Translations under genes and position numbers: made by a program
From: an uncultured Gammaproteobacteria bacterium
GTDB taxonomy: Bacteria; Pseudomonadota; Gammaproteobacteria; UBA9214
Direction: 5' to 3'
Assembly: GCA_905480065.1 (NCBI GenBank)
Contig: CAJQOV010000151.1
Coordinates: 1 to 14,087 of the forward strand
DNA: 14,087 nucleotides
Part shown: in pieces, positions 1-7,583 of the stretch
How the letters are laid out: each line of letters begins with the position of its first letter
Position numbering within the stretch: position 1 is the first letter of the stretch
Notes under the pieces: model-generated
What the model was told of the DNA's origin: nothing
The model's input: the letters and a program-made list of their open reading frames with translations, nothing else
Databases searched by the model: none

Positions 1-1170
1 GTCTTCGATGCGGTCGTCGGGGTGCAGGATCACCCGGTCTCCGGCTTGCAGGCCGTCATTCACCTGCATGGCCAGCCCGCTGCTGCGGCCGACACGGACG
101 ATGCGCCGGTGTGCCTTGCCGTGCTCGATCACGAACACGGCCCAGTCTGCGTCAACGCGAAACAAGGCGCTGGCGGGCACCTGCAACACCGCGTCTTCCT
201 GCCACAACACGAACTCGGCCTCGACGCGGTAGCCGTCGCCAAGCTGTTCCCATTCGGCACGCGGCGATACCAGGTCGGCAATCACCCAGACGCGTTGTTC
301 CTCGACCCCGAGCGCGGAGATGCGGGTAAACCCGGTGGGCTCGACGATGCGCACCACGGCGGCCAGCGTCTGCGGGCCGCCCCAGCGCAGCAGGTTCACC
401 GGCATGCCGGGCCGAATGCGCACGGCGTCGGCCGACAGCACATCGACGGCAATCTCCAGCGCTGCCGGATCACCGATTTCCAGCAATTCCTCTCCGGTCG
501 CGACCACGCCTTCGCTCTCGTGATTTACCTGCAGCACATGGCTCGCGAGTGGCGCCTTGAGTGCCACCGTTTCCGGGGACTCAGCACCGTTGGCGCCGAT
601 CGAGTACTGCAGCGCGGTCTCCGCCGCCTCCTGTTCGAAACGCGCGACCTCGACGTCGAACTGGGCAGAACGCAGTTGCGCCACGGCCTCGCGCGAGCGT
701 GCGGCGGCCTGGTCCAGCGCGTCTTGCGCTACCAGCGACTGTTCCTGCAGGTGTTGCTTGCGTTCGAGGTCCTTGCGCGCGAATTCCGCTTCTGCACGCG
801 CCGCCGTGGTCTTTTGTTGCGCGGCACTGACCGCGGCACGCGCCGCCGCCACTTTCGCCTCGGCCAGCGCGCGGCTGCGCACGTCCAGCACATCCGGGCG
901 CAGCGGCTCGAGGATCGCCAGCACCTGGCCCTGCTGCACGCTGTCGCCAACTTCCAGCGTGATACGCTGCAGGTAGCCGGCCACCGGCGCGGAGATCACG
1001 AAGCGGTCCTTGACGCGGGCGACGCCCTCCTCCTCGACGGTGACACTGAGCGGCGCACGCAGCACGCTGGCCTGCTCAACCAGCAGCGGCGCCGGCCAGA
1101 AGCCCCAGGCCAGCGCGGCGGCGATGACCGCGGCCAGCAACACGAATCCGGTGGTCCTGTTCAGTGACAT
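1..1170 (-). CDS. HlyD-family periplasmic adaptor (membrane fusion protein) of an ABC exporter; C-terminus cut by window edge
   Basis: The frame is open from an ATG at 1170 to position 1 with no stop, giving 390 residues of an incomplete protein. Residues about 8-25 form a hydrophobic N-terminal anchor or uncleaved signal. Residues about 58-90 and 203-235 look like the two halves of a biotinyl-lipoyl domain (APVAGYLQRI with EVGDSVQQGQVL; KAPLASHVLQV with EGVVATGEELLEIG). Between them lies an Ala/Gln/Glu/Arg-rich helical hairpin (about 95-190), followed by beta-barrel-like sequence and the typical end motif GLQAGDRVILHPDD. AGGGA lies about 9 nt before the ATG and supports that start. The gene follows the FtsX-type permease by 34 nt on the same strand. 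By family knowledge it should bridge the inner-membrane transporter to an outer-membrane channel. No outer-membrane factor is visible, and the substrate is unknown. The order ATPase-permease-adaptor differs from macA-macB, where the adaptor is first. Confidence 0.9.
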   Translation of the reverse strand, partial: MSLNRTTGFVLLAAVIAAALAWGFWPAPLLVEQASVLRAPLSVTVEEEGVARVKDRFVISAPVAGYLQRITLEVGDSVQQGQVLAILEPLRPDVLDVRSRALAEAKVAAARAAVSAAQQKTTAARAEAEFARKDLERKQHLQEQSLVAQDALDQAAARSREAVAQLRSAQFDVEVARFEQEAAETALQYSIGANGAESPETVALKAPLASHVLQVNHESEGVVATGEELLEIGDPAALEIAVDVLSADAVRIRPGMPVNLLRWGGPQTLAAVVRIVEPTGFTRISALGVEEQRVWVIADLVSPRAEWEQLGDGYRVEAEFVLWQEDAVLQVPASALFRVDADWAVFVIEHGKAHRRIVRVGRSSGLAMQVNDGLQAGDRVILHPDDRIED

Positions 1171-1204
1171 CAGCAGTATTCCCTGTAAGCATTATCCATG
1201 CGCA

Positions 1205-3568
1205 TCATTCCCGTGTTTTCAGCACCGCAATCAGGTCCAGCCGGTTCAGTTTACGCCAAAGCAGCAGCCCGGAGACAAGCGCCGAACCCAGCACCACGCT
1301 GGCGGCAAAGGCAAAGGTGTCGACCTCCAGCACCAGCGGCACGCGGTACAGGTCCGAGCGGAACGAGTGCGACAGGTAGCTGCACAGTTCATGGCCAAAC
1401 AGGTAGCCCAGCGGCAATGCCAGCAGGGTGGCCAGCGCGAGTTCCCCGAGCAGGATATAGGCAACCTCGCCGCGGGTAAAACCCAGCACCCGCAGGCTGG
1501 CCAGCTCGCGGTCGCGCTCGGACAGCGCGATGCGGGCGCTGTTGTAGACCACGCCGAAGGCGATGCAGGCGCCCAGTATCGCGGTCACGAACGAGAAGAA
1601 CAGGATGGTCTCCTCCATGGTCTGGTGAAAACTGCGGATCGCGGTTTCGCGCACCACCGTACCGGACACCCGCGGCATGTCATCCAGCGCGTGGTAGATG
1701 CGCGCGCTGTCGCGTTCATCGATATCGAGGTACACCGCATTGATCGCATCGCCCTCCCTGAGCAGGCGATTGAGCGTGGCGCGTTGCATGTAGGCCGACA
1801 CGCCGAGATATTCGCTGGTGAGACCGACCACCGGCACGGCGAGCACCGGCCGGTTGCCTTCCAGCACTTCCACGGTCAGTGTCTCACCGGGCTTGATGTC
1901 GAGCAGCTCGGCCAGGAAATCCGTCAGCACCACGCCCTGCTCCGGCAAGGCCACGCGTTGCAGATCGGCATCCAGGATCCGGCGCAGTACCCCGTCCGGC
2001 TCCATGCCCTGCAGCGATCCGCGGTAACTGCGGTGCCGGTAGCGCAGCGTCGCCGGCACCGCGCGCATGCCCTCGGCGTGCTGCACGCCCTCGATGCCGA
2101 CCAGTGAATACAGTGCGTGGTGCGAGGTGGGCTCGGTCAGCGTCACGGTGAGATCCTGGCTCTGGCTCATGGCGTATTGCACATCGACCATGTAGCTGAC
2201 GGCGTCCTGCTGGAAATTGGCCACCATGACGATGCCGCAGGCCGCCGCGATACCGCCGATCGACAGCAGCGACTTCACCGGCCGGCGCTCGATGTGACGG
2301 GCGATCATGCGCGTGGGCTGCGAGAACAGGCGCTGCAAACCGAGCCGCTCGATCAGCGTGGCACGATACATGGCCGGGGTTTCCGGGCGCATCGCCTCGG
2401 CCGGCGGCAACTGCACCGCCCGGTACACCGCCAGCACCGCACCGGTCATGCCCGCCGCGATACTGACCAGCGTCGCCAGCAACACCACGTCGGTGTGCAG
2501 GTAATACTCGCTGTAGGGAAAGCGGTAGAACTCCATGTACAGTGCACTCAGCCCCCGGCCCATCCAGATGCCGACACCAATGCCGCCGGCCAGCCCGAGC
2601 AACACAATCACCAGCACCAGCGCGGCGTAATGCCGCCCGACGGCGAAATTGCTGTAACCGAAGGCCTTGAGGATGGCGATCTGGTTGCGTTGCGTGTTGA
2701 CCAGGCGCGTGATCACCACGTTCAGCAGGAACGCCGCAACGCCGAGGAAGATCACCGGGAAGACCGCCGCCATGGTCTCCAGTCCCTTCAGTTCCTCGGA
2801 CAGGAAGCGGTGCGAAATCTGGTCCTTGCGCGCATAGGCGCCAAGTCCGCCGTAACGCGCCAGCACCCGGTCGACGCGCTGGATGACATCCTCGGCCAGT
2901 GCGCCCTGCGCCAGCCGGAAGCTGACTTCGTTGAACGCCCCTTCCATGTTGTGCGCCGCGGCCAGCGCGGTGCGGCCCATCCAGAGGATGCCGTAACGGG
3001 CATAATCCGGAAACACCGCACCCGGCGCGATGGCATACATATATTCCGGCGACATGGCGATGCCGACGATGGTGAGCTGTTTGCGCCGGCCGTTGATGGT
3101 TGCCGTCAGGTGATCGCCCGGCTGCAGGTCATGTTGCTCGGCGAAGGTATCGTTGACCAGGACTTCCGTGTCACGTCCCGCCTCGACCAGCCGGCCGCGC
3201 CGCAGGTGCAGTGCATTGAGATCCGGCGGACGGCCTTCGGGGACCGACACCAGCGTGCCGATCACCGGGTCGGCGAAACCCTCCACCGTGAGGCGCGCGG
3301 CCGCTACCACGCGGGTCTGCACGCGCTCGACACCGGGGATCGCCTGCAGGCGTCCAACCAGCGAGTCCGGCGCGCGCTTCAACAGCGCGAACACGTCTGC
3401 GAAACGTTCCTCGCGGTAGTAACCGTCACGCGCGACCAGCAAGGTGTCATAGGTCGACAGTGACATCACGAAGGTCGCGACGCCGCCTACCTGCACCAGC
3501 GCAATCGCCAGCACCATGCCACGCAGCTCGAGCAGGTCGCGCCACAGCTTGTGGTTCAGCGCGCGCAT
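1205..3568 (-). CDS. ABC transporter permease with duplicated FtsX/MacB-type domains (787 aa)
   Basis: This is an inner-membrane permease with two FtsX-like halves. Predicted membrane segments lie at about 17-37, 267-290, 314-336, 361-384, 432-452, 655-678, 702-724 and 750-772, with large periplasmic domains at about 40-265 and 455-650. Each half has the cytoplasmic motif typical of the family after its second helix: QIAILKAFGYS near 297-306 and ELASLRVLGFTRGEV near 688-702. The length and 4+4 topology resemble YbbP-like double permeases, not the single-domain LolC/E or MacB. The ATG lies 2 nt after the ATPase stop, so translation is probably coupled; no strong Shine-Dalgarno sequence is visible. 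The HlyD-type adaptor follows, which points to export or extraction from the inner membrane or periplasm. I am sure of the family; the substrate cannot be told from sequence. Confidence 0.93.
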   Translation of the reverse strand: MRALNHKLWRDLLELRGMVLAIALVQVGGVATFVMSLSTYDTLLVARDGYYREERFADVFALLKRAPDSLVGRLQAIPGVERVQTRVVAAARLTVEGFADPVIGTLVSVPEGRPPDLNALHLRRGRLVEAGRDTEVLVNDTFAEQHDLQPGDHLTATINGRRKQLTIVGIAMSPEYMYAIAPGAVFPDYARYGILWMGRTALAAAHNMEGAFNEVSFRLAQGALAEDVIQRVDRVLARYGGLGAYARKDQISHRFLSEELKGLETMAAVFPVIFLGVAAFLLNVVITRLVNTQRNQIAILKAFGYSNFAVGRHYAALVLVIVLLGLAGGIGVGIWMGRGLSALYMEFYRFPYSEYYLHTDVVLLATLVSIAAGMTGAVLAVYRAVQLPPAEAMRPETPAMYRATLIERLGLQRLFSQPTRMIARHIERRPVKSLLSIGGIAAACGIVMVANFQQDAVSYMVDVQYAMSQSQDLTVTLTEPTSHHALYSLVGIEGVQHAEGMRAVPATLRYRHRSYRGSLQGMEPDGVLRRILDADLQRVALPEQGVVLTDFLAELLDIKPGETLTVEVLEGNRPVLAVPVVGLTSEYLGVSAYMQRATLNRLLREGDAINAVYLDIDERDSARIYHALDDMPRVSGTVVRETAIRSFHQTMEETILFFSFVTAILGACIAFGVVYNSARIALSERDRELASLRVLGFTRGEVAYILLGELALATLLALPLGYLFGHELCSYLSHSFRSDLYRVPLVLEVDTFAFAASVVLGSALVSGLLLWRKLNRLDLIAVLKTRE

Positions 3569-3570
3569 GG

Positions 3571-4308
3571 CTACCAGCTCAGTTCCGCCGCATTCTTGCG
3601 CGTGGCATTGCGCAGCACTGAACTGATCCTGCCGTCCATGATATGCACCACGCGGTCCGCCATGGCGGCGATGCCGGCGTTGTGGGTAATCAGCGCGGTG
3701 GTGGTGCCGAGTTCACGGTTGGCGCGTTCCAACGCCTCCAGCACCAGCACGCCGGTCTCCGAATCCAGTGCCCCGGTCGGTTCGTCGCACAGCAACACGG
3801 CCGGATTCTTGGCAACCGCGCGCGCAATCGCGATGCGCTGCTGCTCGCCGCCGGACAGCTGCGCGGGAAAGTGGTCCATGCGGTGTTGCAGGTTGACCAG
3901 CGCCAGTGCATCTTCCGGCGTCATCGGGTTGCGCACGATCTCGGTGACGGCGGCGACGTTCTCGCGCGCGGTCAGGCTGGGCATCAGGTTGTAGAACTGG
4001 AACACGAAGCCGACATGATGGCGGCGGTACTCGGTGAGCTGCTTTTCGCTGGCGTGGGTCAGGTCCTGGTCACGGTAGTACACCTCGCCGCCGCTGGCGG
4101 TATCGAGCCCGCCGAGGATATTCAGCAGCGTGGACTTGCCGCTGCCGGAAGGTCCCAGCAATACCATCAGCTCACCGGAGAACAGTTCGAGATCGACGCC
4201 GCGCAATGCGTGCACATCGACCTCGCCCATGTGATAGACCTTGGTGAGTTGGTGCACCCGGAACACGCTCGCGGCGTGCGTGTCCGCACTGGTATCCGGC
4301 CTGTTCAT
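3571..4308 (-). CDS. ABC transporter ATP-binding subunit (MacB/LolD-type)
   Basis: This cytoplasmic ATPase powers the adjacent FtsX-type permease. All signature motifs are visible: Walker A GPSGSGKST, Q-loop VFQFYNLMP, signature LSGGEQQR, Walker B VLLCDEPT, D-loop GALD and H-loop ITHN. The opening VYHMGEVDVHALRGVDLEL is typical of the LolD/MacB/FtsE subgroup. The 245-aa length from the chosen start is normal for that group. The frame is open further upstream to 4458, but the extra residues are low-complexity and unlike the family. Two ATGs compete, at 4317 and 4308. GGAG (4319-4322) lies 10 nt before the second and only 1 nt before the first, so I chose 4308; the choice changes three residues. 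A TTGACT hexamer (4347-4352) is the only promoter-like word upstream and has no good -10 partner. The substrate is unknown. Confidence 0.94.
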   Translation of the reverse strand: MNRPDTSADTHAASVFRVHQLTKVYHMGEVDVHALRGVDLELFSGELMVLLGPSGSGKSTLLNILGGLDTASGGEVYYRDQDLTHASEKQLTEYRRHHVGFVFQFYNLMPSLTARENVAAVTEIVRNPMTPEDALALVNLQHRMDHFPAQLSGGEQQRIAIARAVAKNPAVLLCDEPTGALDSETGVLVLEALERANRELGTTTALITHNAGIAAMADRVVHIMDGRISSVLRNATRKNAAELSW

Positions 4309-4318
4309 GTCGCCCATG

Positions 4319-4322
4319 CTCC
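4319..4322 (-). promoter_or_regulatory. Shine-Dalgarno GGAG that decides the ABC ATPase start
   Basis: GGAG reads on the minus strand 10 nt before the ATG at 4308 and 1 nt before the ATG at 4317. The spacing favours initiation at 4308. No other purine-rich stretch is suitably placed. Confidence 0.45.
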
Positions 4323-4415
4323 GACTGTCGACTACCCGTTCAGCATAGTCAACCGCGGCACCTGGTCGCTTGATGGAAATCAAGCGCGGGGGCGGTAGCG
4401 TGGTTTGGGGGTGGC

Positions 4416-4490
4416 GGGGTCTGAGCCCTTGCCGTGAAATGGCGGGGAGACAACGCAACGGGTGTGGACGGCTGCGGGGTCCGACCCCTT
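4416..4490. repeat. Pair of GGGGTCnGAnCCCTTG direct repeats, each near-palindromic
   Basis: GGGGTCTGAGCCCTTG starts at 4416 and GGGGTCCGACCCCTTG at 4476. They are exactly 60 bp apart and match at 14 of 16 positions. The second copy is a near-perfect palindrome (GGGGTC/GACCCC), so a transcript of either strand can form a short hairpin. The word GGCTGCGGGG also occurs twice, at 4470-4479 and again about 30 bp on (about 4500-4509). The pair lies in the 230-nt gap between cpoB and the ABC ATPase. From memory, words of this kind recur between genes in many proteobacterial genomes; I could not test that here. No coding sequence is supported in this gap. Confidence 0.6.
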
Positions 4491-4538
4491 GTCAGTGACG
4501 GCTGCGGGGATGGCGTTACTGGTGGGATCGCAACGGGG

Positions 4539-5387
4539 TTAGTGCCTTTCCTGCTTCATGCGCGCCAGGCGCTCATTGGCGAGCCGCGCGGCGGTGGATG
4601 CCGGCCAGTCTTTTACCAAGCCCTCGAGCTCGCTGCGTGCGGCCTTCCAGTCCTGCTTCTCGTAGTAAATGTAGCCGAGTTTCAGCCGGCTGTCCGCCAG
4701 CTTGGTGCTTTGCGGGAAACGCGTCGTCAGCTCGCGGAACGCGGCCTGTGCCTGGTCGAATTCACGCGTGACGTAATAGGTTTCACCGAGCCAGTAGTAG
4801 GCATTGTCGGCGTAAGTGCCGTTCGGATAACTGGCGATGAACTGCTTAAAGGCCAGCGCCGCGTCGCTGTAGCGTCCATCGCGCAGGATGGCCAGTGCGG
4901 TATCGTATTCGGCCTTCTCGTCCTGCGGATTCTCGACAACCGCCGCTGCGGGCGCACCGCCGGACGGCGAAAAGTCGAATTCCTGCACCGGCGCAACTTC
5001 TGTCCGGGTAGTCACGGGCGGTTCGACCACCGGCGCTGGCGCCAGTGACGGTGACCCCGCCGCGGCAGCGCCGCCGGGCTGCCCGGTCTCCAGCTGCTGC
5101 AGGCGACGATCCATGTCCAGGTACTGCTCACGCTGGGAGCGCCGCAAGGCTTCCAGCGCATGATTTTGCACTTCGATATCGCCGCGCAATTGCTGCAGAT
5201 CGCGCTGCAACTGTTCCACGCGGGTCAGCATATCGATCAGCCCGCGCGCATCCACCTTGCGCTCCAGGCTGTCCAGCCGCTCCTGTACCGAGGGTGCAGC
5301 CAGCACCGGCAGAGCGAAGGTAACGGTGGCTGCCAGCGCAGCCACCGTTACACCCTTCAGCCATTTGTTTCCAGCTGTCACCGGCAT
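4539..5387 (-). CDS. cpoB: CpoB (YbgF), Tol-Pal system coordinator of cell division
   Basis: This periplasmic protein is known in E. coli to bind TolA and PBP1B and to coordinate outer-membrane constriction with septal peptidoglycan synthesis. The 282-aa product has a signal peptide (about 1-31, ending VLAAP), an N-terminal coiled coil rich in Leu, Gln and Arg (about 34-101, the trimerisation segment), a Pro/Ala/Gly linker (about 102-155) and a C-terminal TPR domain (about 158-277). Repeats such as YDTALAILRDGRYSDAALAF, NAYYWLGETYYVTREFDQAQ and RLKLGYIYYEKQDWKAARSE are characteristic of YbgF. Its ATG shares one base with the pal stop codon (TAATG), so translation is coupled. It is the last gene of the Tol-Pal operon here. 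No clear intrinsic terminator follows, only the GGGGTC-type hairpins. Confidence 0.96.
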   Translation of the reverse strand: MPVTAGNKWLKGVTVAALAATVTFALPVLAAPSVQERLDSLERKVDARGLIDMLTRVEQLQRDLQQLRGDIEVQNHALEALRRSQREQYLDMDRRLQQLETGQPGGAAAAGSPSLAPAPVVEPPVTTRTEVAPVQEFDFSPSGGAPAAAVVENPQDEKAEYDTALAILRDGRYSDAALAFKQFIASYPNGTYADNAYYWLGETYYVTREFDQAQAAFRELTTRFPQSTKLADSRLKLGYIYYEKQDWKAARSELEGLVKDWPASTAARLANERLARMKQERH

Positions 5388-5908
5388 TACGGATACACGA
5401 TTTCAACGCGGCGATTCAGGCGCCAGGCGGCTTCGCTGTGGCCTTCGGCAGCCGGCTTCTCTTCACCGTAGCTGACCACGCTGATCTGGCCGGACGGCAC
5501 GCCGTTCAGTTCCAGTATGCGCTGCACGGACTGACCGCGACGATCACCCAGGGCAATGTTGTACTCGCGTGAGCCACGCTCGTCGGTGTTGCCTTCCAGG
5601 GTAATACGCGCACCCGAATTGGCCACCAGGAAACCGGCATGCGCCATCAGGGTGTCCTGGTCGGCAGCGGAGATCTCGGCACTGTCGTAGTCGAAATAAA
5701 TCACGCGCCGCGACAACGGGCTGTTCGGATCATTCAACGCCGCCATGTCGTAGCTGCCGGCACCGGCCGCACCACTGGTATAAGCACCATCCGCACCGAT
5801 ACCGCGATCTTCCACCGCCACATCACCCTTGGTACCACCCTTGGAACTGCAACCGGCCATAACGGCAACCAGTACCACCAGCAACAAACCGCTCATCGTT
5901 AACTTCAT
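5387..5908 (-). CDS. pal: Pal, peptidoglycan-associated outer-membrane lipoprotein
   Basis: Pal anchors the outer membrane to peptidoglycan and is recruited to the septum by the Tol motor. The 173-aa product has a lipoprotein signal with lipobox VMAGC, so Cys20 would be lipidated; Ser21 at +2 fits outer-membrane sorting. A flexible Gly/Ala-rich linker (about 22-65) leads to an OmpA-like domain (about 66-172) with the peptidoglycan-binding core ITLEGNTDERGSREYNIALG (101-120) and WRLNRRVEIVYP at the end. An in-frame TTG at 5941 would add 11 residues before the signal. I reject it because GGGAG (5916-5920) sits 7 nt before the ATG at 5908 and that start gives a normal lipoprotein signal. The stop overlaps the cpoB ATG by one base. 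Confidence 0.97.
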   Translation of the reverse strand: MKLTMSGLLLVVLVAVMAGCSSKGGTKGDVAVEDRGIGADGAYTSGAAGAGSYDMAALNDPNSPLSRRVIYFDYDSAEISAADQDTLMAHAGFLVANSGARITLEGNTDERGSREYNIALGDRRGQSVQRILELNGVPSGQISVVSYGEEKPAAEGHSEAAWRLNRRVEIVYP

Positions 5909-5915
5909 CGCATTG

Positions 5916-5932
5916 CTCCCGGGCAAAAGCCC
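5916..5932 (-). promoter_or_regulatory. pal translation-start region: strong Shine-Dalgarno preceded by a small hairpin
   Basis: On the minus strand, GGGC-TTTT-GCCC (5921-5932) can form a 4-bp hairpin directly before GGGAG (5916-5920), which is 7 nt from the pal ATG. The Shine-Dalgarno sequence decides the start. The hairpin could modulate access to it, but the stem is short, so that is only a possibility. Confidence 0.5.
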
Positions 5933-6009
5933 ATTAATCAAGAATAAACAACTGTGAACAAAAACTTCGCTGATCCCGTACTGCGAGCAGGGAACGTCAG
6001 ATCAAGCCT

Positions 6010-6035
6010 GTCATCCGTGCCTGGGCGGGAATGAC
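6010..6035. repeat. Short GTCAT...ATGAC palindrome between tolB and pal
   Basis: This is a 26-bp imperfect palindrome beginning GTCATCC and ending GGAATGAC around a 4-nt CTGG loop. Pairing includes GTCAT/ATGAC and GC/GC with two mismatches. It has the same ends as the larger elements at 7392-7541 and 10167-10300 and looks like a single-hairpin member of that family. It lies in the 182-nt tolB-pal gap, 55 nt past the tolB stop, so it would be transcribed between the two genes. Confidence 0.6.
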
Positions 6036-6090
6036 TGGCTCGAGCTTTACCTGCAACATGAACGAAATGCAGCAACGCAAACCGGTCCTG

Positions 6091-7383
6091 CTACTCCGAA
6101 AACGGCGACCACACCGGCTCGCGCACACTGCCCGCCTGCAATGACAGGCGCTGTTTGAAACGCCCGTCCACCGACACCGCCGACAGCACCTCGCGATTCC
6201 CCATGGTCGTCGCGTAGATAATCATACTGCCATTGGGCGCAAAACTCGGCGACTCGTCCTGGCTGCCGTCCGTCAGCACGCGCAGGCGCCGGGTCTGTAC
6301 ATCCAAAACCGCGATACGATAACGCCCGGCATCGCCATTCACCAGCGCAATTTTACTGCCATCGGGGGAAACGTCGGCGCCGGCGTTGTACTTGCCCTCA
6401 AACGTCAGGCGCTGTGCCTGGCCACCGCTGGCCGGCATGCGGTAGAGCTGGGCAGACCCGCCCCGGTCGGAGGTAAACACCAGGTTTTTCCCGTCCGGCA
6501 TCCACGCCGGCTCGGTGTCGATCGCGGCGTTGTTGGTCAGGCGCGTCAGTGTACCGCTGGCGATCTCCAGCATATAGAGTTCCGGGTTGCCGTCGCGTGA
6601 CAGGGTCAGCGCCAGCCGCCGGCCGTCCGGCGACCAGGACGGCGCGCCGTTGATGCCCTTGAAGGAAGCAATCTTGCTGCGTTGCCCGCTGGCAATGGTC
6701 TGCAGGTAGATCTCGGCGGTTTTCTTCTCGAACGAGACATAGGCCACCTGGCGCGCATCCGGCGACCAGGACGGCGACATCAGCGGTTGTTGCGAGGTCA
6801 GGATGGTCTGCGGGTTGTAGCCATCGGAATCCGCCACCAGCAGGGTATAACGCTTGGCGCTACCGGTACCGCTGGTGGTGATGTAGGCGACCTGGGTATT
6901 GAAGGCACCGCGCTCGCCGGTGATTTCCTTGTAAATGATATCGCTGATGTGATGCGCGACCCGGCGAAGATCAGCCCGCGCCCCGGGGATGCTGTAGCCC
7001 GCGACCTGCTTGCCGCGGAATACGTCGAACAACTGGAACTGCACGTCGAAGCGATCCGCACCAGCCGGGATGATCTTGCCGATCACCAGGTAATCCACGT
7101 TCACCATGCGCCAGTTCTGGAACTGCACCTGGGTCGCCTCGGTCGGATGCGCGACCAGGTCGCGGTCCGGCAACGATTCGAACCGACCGCTGCGATTCAG
7201 GTCCGCCGCGACAATGGCGGAGATATTTTCCGGCGGCAAGGCACCAGCGCTGGTCCAGCCAAACGGCACGACAGCAATCGGCACGGCGCCTTCGATGCCC
7301 TGGGTGATCTCGATGGTCAGTGCGCCGTGCGCCAGTCCGCTGCCGAACCACAACAGGCCGAGCAGCATGGAAACACGAAACAT
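6091..7383 (-). CDS. tolB: TolB, periplasmic beta-propeller of the Tol-Pal system
   Basis: TolB binds Pal and receives the C-terminal domain of TolA. From the ATG at 7383 the product is 430 aa, the usual TolB length. It has a signal peptide (about 1-20, MLLGLLWFGSGLAHG), an alpha/beta domain (about 22-155, including PIAVVPFGW and DYLVIGKIIPAG) and a propeller with repeated blades marked by SPSWSPDARQVAYVS, APSWSPDGRRLALTL, EPAWMPDGKNLVFTSDRGG, ADVSPDGSKIALV and SPSFAPNGSMIIYAT. The frame stays open upstream to 7575, but those 64 codons run through a palindromic repeat (the SSPRKRGP-like translation) and would put sequence before a normal signal peptide, so I exclude them. No clear Shine-Dalgarno sequence precedes 7383 because the repeat ends 8 nt away. 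Initiation may rely on upstream translation or be weak. Confidence 0.95.
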   Translation of the reverse strand: MFRVSMLLGLLWFGSGLAHGALTIEITQGIEGAVPIAVVPFGWTSAGALPPENISAIVAADLNRSGRFESLPDRDLVAHPTEATQVQFQNWRMVNVDYLVIGKIIPAGADRFDVQFQLFDVFRGKQVAGYSIPGARADLRRVAHHISDIIYKEITGERGAFNTQVAYITTSGTGSAKRYTLLVADSDGYNPQTILTSQQPLMSPSWSPDARQVAYVSFEKKTAEIYLQTIASGQRSKIASFKGINGAPSWSPDGRRLALTLSRDGNPELYMLEIASGTLTRLTNNAAIDTEPAWMPDGKNLVFTSDRGGSAQLYRMPASGGQAQRLTFEGKYNAGADVSPDGSKIALVNGDAGRYRIAVLDVQTRRLRVLTDGSQDESPSFAPNGSMIIYATTMGNREVLSAVSVDGRFKQRLSLQAGSVREPVWSPFSE

Positions 7384-7391
7384 CCCGAAAC

Positions 7392-7541
7392 CGTCATTCC
7401 GGCGCAAGCCGGACAAGTTGGCCGGGCGCAAACCCGGGCGAGCCAGGGCCGGCCTGAAAGACAGGATACGGGGAAGTATCCTGCCATCCAGCGTGGAACC
7501 TTCGCATCGGTGAGCGGGACCCCGCTTTCGCGGGGATGACG
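7392..7541. repeat. 150-bp multi-hairpin palindromic repeat inserted between tolA and tolB
   Basis: The element has inverted ends CGTCATTCC and GGGATGACG. Inside each end is a perfect hairpin: TCCGGC-GCAA-GCCGGA (7398-7413) and CCCCGC-TTTC-GCGGGG (7520-7535). A third strong hairpin lies inside, CAGGATAC-GGGGAA-GTATCCTG (7462-7483), and a weaker one, CCGGG/CCCGG, at 7422-7437. Repeats with such ends are common between genes in proteobacteria and translate as SSPRKRGP-like peptides, as here. It lies inside the tol operon and would be transcribed with it. No transposase is present, so it is a non-autonomous or REP-like element. Confidence 0.8.
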
Positions 7542-7583
7542 AATTCAGATATTTCATAAGCTTGTACATAAACAAAATGGTTC

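Noticed and set aside
22..1167. 381-codon plus-strand open frame
   Set aside because: It is antisense to the HlyD-type adaptor, whose lipoyl and hairpin motifs are clear on the minus strand. The peptide is His/Arg/Gln-rich, as shadows of GC-rich genes usually are.
2117..3463. 448-codon plus-strand open frame
   Set aside because: Antisense to the double-FtsX permease; no recognisable domain and shadow-type composition.
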